6,909 bases of DNA, taken from NCBI GenBank assembly GCA_937897665.1, contig CALCPB010000998.1:1-6909 (forward strand), written 5' to 3'. This document shows positions 4,835 through 6,909 of the stretch, piece by piece. The DNA comes from an uncultured Halomicronema sp. GTDB lineage: Bacteria > Cyanobacteriota > Cyanobacteriia > Phormidesmidales > Phormidesmidaceae. Position 1 is the first letter of the stretch. The number at the start of each line of letters is the position of its first letter. Made by a program: the position numbers and the translations under genes. Under the pieces are notes generated by a model, which saw nothing but the letters and a program-made list of their open reading frames with translations, was not told the origin of the DNA and did no database searches.

Positions 4835-6909
4835 GTGGCCGTTGCTGTTGAATCGCTGCTCAACACTGATATCAATAAGCCTGCCCGCTATCTGGGCAAT
4901 GAATTGGGGGCTGTGCATAAACCCTGGGATGAAGCTCAGGTGCATTGGGTGCTGACCTATCCCGAAGTGTATGAGGTCGGGGCCTCTAATTTGGGTCACA
5001 TCATTCTTTACAGCATTTTGAACGCTCAGCCCCGCCAGCTGTGCGATCGCGCCTATTTGCCCGCTGCCGATCTCGCACAAAAACTGATAGAGACGCAAAC
5101 GCCTCTGTTTGCAGTGGAGTCACGGCGATCGCTCACAGAGGCCGACATTTTGGGCTTTAGTCTCGCCTACGAACTCGGAGCCACCAATATTTTAGAAATG
5201 CTGACCCTGGCGCAGATTCCCCTGACCTGGCAGGAGCGGGATGCAGCCGGTGTGTGGCATGTCGAGACGGGCAGCTGGCCGCTGATCTTTGCCGGCGGAC
5301 AAACCGCCACCTCGAACCCCGAACCCTATGCCGAGTTTTTTGACTTTATTGCCCTGGGTGATGGGGAAGAACTGCTGCCCGAGATTGGCCTGGTGATTGA
5401 AGACGGCAAGGCAGCAGGCCTGAGCCGAGAAGCGCTACTGCTGGACTTGGCTCAAGTTCCAGGCGTGTACGTGCCGCGATTTTATGACTTGGCAGCGGAT
5501 GGTACCGTGCAGCCCAATCGGCCCGATGTCCCGGCTCGTGTGCTGCGGCGAGTCGCGACCCCGATGCCCCACTACGCGATCGGCCTCGTGCCCTATGTGG
5601 AAACGGTGCACGATCGCCTCACGGTCGAAATTCGTCGCGGCTGCACTCGCGGCTGTCGCTTTTGTCAGCCAGGTATGTTAACTCGTCCGGCCCGCGACGT
5701 GGATACAACGGAGGTAGTGGACGCGATCGAAAAAGGGATGCGGGCCACCGGTTACAACGAGTTTTCTCTCCTTTCCCTCAGCTGCTCCGACTATCTGGCA
5801 CTACCGGCAGTGGGGCTAGAGGTCAAAAATCGCCTCAAAGATGACAATATTTCCCTCTCGTTGCCGAGTCAGCGGGTCGATCGCTTTGACGAAAATATTG
5901 CCAATATTCTGGGCGGAACGCGCCAAACCGGGCTGACCTTTGCGCCAGAAGCAGGCACCCAGCGCCTGCGCGACATTATTAACAAAGGGCTCACCAACGA
6001 GGAACTGTTGCGCGGCGTCAAGACTGCCTATGAACAAGGCTGGGATCGGGTCAAGCTGTATTTCATGATTGGGCTACCGGGCGAGACTGATGCCGACGTC
6101 ATCGGCATTGCTGAGACGGTGCGATGGCTGCAGCAGGAATGTCGGCAGCAGGGTCGCAAACCGCTCAAGATTAACCTGACGATTTCTAACTTCACGCCCA
6201 AACCCCATACCCCCTTCCAATGGCACAGCGTCTCGACCAGCGAATTTCTGCGCAAGCAAGCCCTGTTAGGCGCTGAGTTTCGGCAGATGCGCGGCCTTAA
6301 AGCGAATTTTACCGATGTCCGCATTTCGGCGATGGAAGACTTTGTCGGCCGCGGCGATCGTCGTCTATCTGCCGTGGTGCATCGGGCCTGGCAACTGGGG
6401 GCGGGCATGGATTCTTGGTGGGAAAGCCTTGATCGAGCCTTCAATGCGTGGACTCAAGCCATCGACGAGGCGGGCCTTTCTTGGAAATATCGTCAGGTTG
6501 AAACCGGTGAGTGGAATGTGATGGCCGAGCCGAGGGGCGATCGCGATGCCGAACTGGCCCTACCCCTACCCTGGGATCACTTGGATACTGGTATCGATAA
6601 AACCTGGCTACAGGAAGATCTACAGCGCGCCCTGGCGGCGGCGACCGTCCCCGACTGTTCGTTTGAGGGCTGTTCCCATTGCGGCGTGTGTGGGCCTGAC
6701 TTTGGCCACAACGTGATTGTTGAGCCACCGGCCATTCCTGAGTTTTCAGGACACTTTAAGCCCGACAAGACAAGGGCACAGCGACTGCGGGTGCGCTTAG
6801 GCAAGCAGGGTGAGTTGGCCCTATTAGGACACCTTGATCTGGTGCGTTTGTTTGACCGCGCCCTGCGGCGGGCCGCGATTCCGATTGCCTTTACCGGGGG
6901 TTTTCACCC
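4835..6909 (+). CDS. B12-binding-like radical SAM protein (TIGR03960 type) with fused TIGR03936/DUF2344 domain, 3' end missing
   Basis: A single frame stays open for 691 complete codons to the window edge with no stop, so the gene is cut at its 3' end. From GTG 4835 it begins MAVAVESLL. The N-terminal part (about 1-240) holds YPEVYEVGASNLGH, FAGGQTATSNPEP and ALGDGEELLPEI, as in the cobalamin-binding-like region of TIGR03960 proteins; the DxHxxG cobalamin-ligand motif was not seen. The radical SAM core (about 262-500) has RGCTRGCRFCQPG with Cys270, Cys274 and Cys277 for the 4Fe-4S cluster, FAPEAGTQRLR (Glu372) and LYFMIGLPGE (408-417). A second cluster, Cys608, Cys613, Cys616 and Cys619, follows. 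From about 649 (RVRLGKQGELALLGHLDL, then FTGGFHP) the TIGR03936 domain begins. The substrate is unknown. From memory, such genes often neighbour RNase E/G, which would be off the right edge. Missing length is probably 150-200 residues. Confidence 0.92.
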   Translation, partial: MAVAVESLLNTDINKPARYLGNELGAVHKPWDEAQVHWVLTYPEVYEVGASNLGHIILYSILNAQPRQLCDRAYLPAADLAQKLIETQTPLFAVESRRSLTEADILGFSLAYELGATNILEMLTLAQIPLTWQERDAAGVWHVETGSWPLIFAGGQTATSNPEPYAEFFDFIALGDGEELLPEIGLVIEDGKAAGLSREALLLDLAQVPGVYVPRFYDLAADGTVQPNRPDVPARVLRRVATPMPHYAIGLVPYVETVHDRLTVEIRRGCTRGCRFCQPGMLTRPARDVDTTEVVDAIEKGMRATGYNEFSLLSLSCSDYLALPAVGLEVKNRLKDDNISLSLPSQRVDRFDENIANILGGTRQTGLTFAPEAGTQRLRDIINKGLTNEELLRGVKTAYEQGWDRVKLYFMIGLPGETDADVIGIAETVRWLQQECRQQGRKPLKINLTISNFTPKPHTPFQWHSVSTSEFLRKQALLGAEFRQMRGLKANFTDVRISAMEDFVGRGDRRLSAVVHRAWQLGAGMDSWWESLDRAFNAWTQAIDEAGLSWKYRQVETGEWNVMAEPRGDRDAELALPLPWDHLDTGIDKTWLQEDLQRALAAATVPDCSFEGCSHCGVCGPDFGHNVIVEPPAIPEFSGHFKPDKTRAQRLRVRLGKQGELALLGHLDLVRLFDRALRRAAIPIAFTGGFH

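Larger units (their letters stand above)
130..6544. repeat. Eight HIP1 octamers (GCGATCGC)
   Basis: Exact copies of the palindrome are at 130-137, 881-888, 1906-1913, 2531-2538, 3203-3210, 5043-5050, 5125-5132 and 6537-6544. About 0.1 copy would be expected by chance in 6.9 kb of even composition. They lie both in genes and in spacers. HIP1 is a known marker of many cyanobacterial genomes, and these sites are the main compositional support for the assignment. None falls between 3211 and 5042. Confidence 0.9.

Noticed and set aside
4746..4955. 69-codon plus-strand frame with a hydrophobic start
   Set aside because: More than half overlaps the radical SAM gene in another frame; its content is explained as a shadow, although the hydrophobic start first suggested a small membrane protein.
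6028..6804. Several minus-strand open frames opposite the radical SAM gene
   Set aside because: The plus-strand frame has clear family motifs throughout; the opposite frames are GC-driven shadows.

Overview
The window reads as cyanobacterial chromosome. It holds the first codons of psbD (photosystem II D2), a complete ycf4 (photosystem I assembly), and eight copies of the octamer GCGATCGC (HIP1), the highly iterated palindrome of many cyanobacterial genomes. No phage, transposon, CRISPR or RNA gene was seen. The genus cannot be fixed from this sequence.

Layout. Positions 1-55 carry the start of psbD on the minus strand, cut by the window edge. Positions 56-290 are a divergent control region shared with ycf4 on the plus strand. 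It holds a twin repeat upstream of psbD and a sequence close to the HLR1 (RpaB) site next to the ycf4 start. ycf4 (291-857) is followed by about 470 bases without a convincing gene. Next come a lipoprotein-type cyclophilin peptidyl-prolyl isomerase (1328-2101) and, 9 bases later, a short beta-ketoacyl-ACP synthase (2111-3241), probably cotranscribed. A secreted or membrane-anchored protein of ten WD40-like repeats (3361-4716) follows. It has lower GC than its neighbours and no HIP1 site. The right third (4835-6909) is one large open frame that runs off the window: a radical SAM protein of the TIGR03960 type, with a cobalamin-binding-like N-terminal part, a CxxxCxxC cluster motif, a second Cys cluster, and the beginning of a fused TIGR03936/DUF2344 domain.

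How the genes relate. psbD and ycf4 serve the two photosystems and share one upstream region, so coordinated light control is plausible. The cyclophilin is likely an exported folding helper on the cell-envelope side. The ketoacyl synthase points to fatty-acid or related acyl-chain elongation. The repeat protein and the radical SAM protein have no function that can be assigned from sequence; they are the least understood genes here. Most of the window is ordinary housekeeping sequence. The points most worth a second look are the twin repeat before psbD, the ten-repeat protein with its 37-residue period, and the radical SAM protein with its extra Cys cluster.
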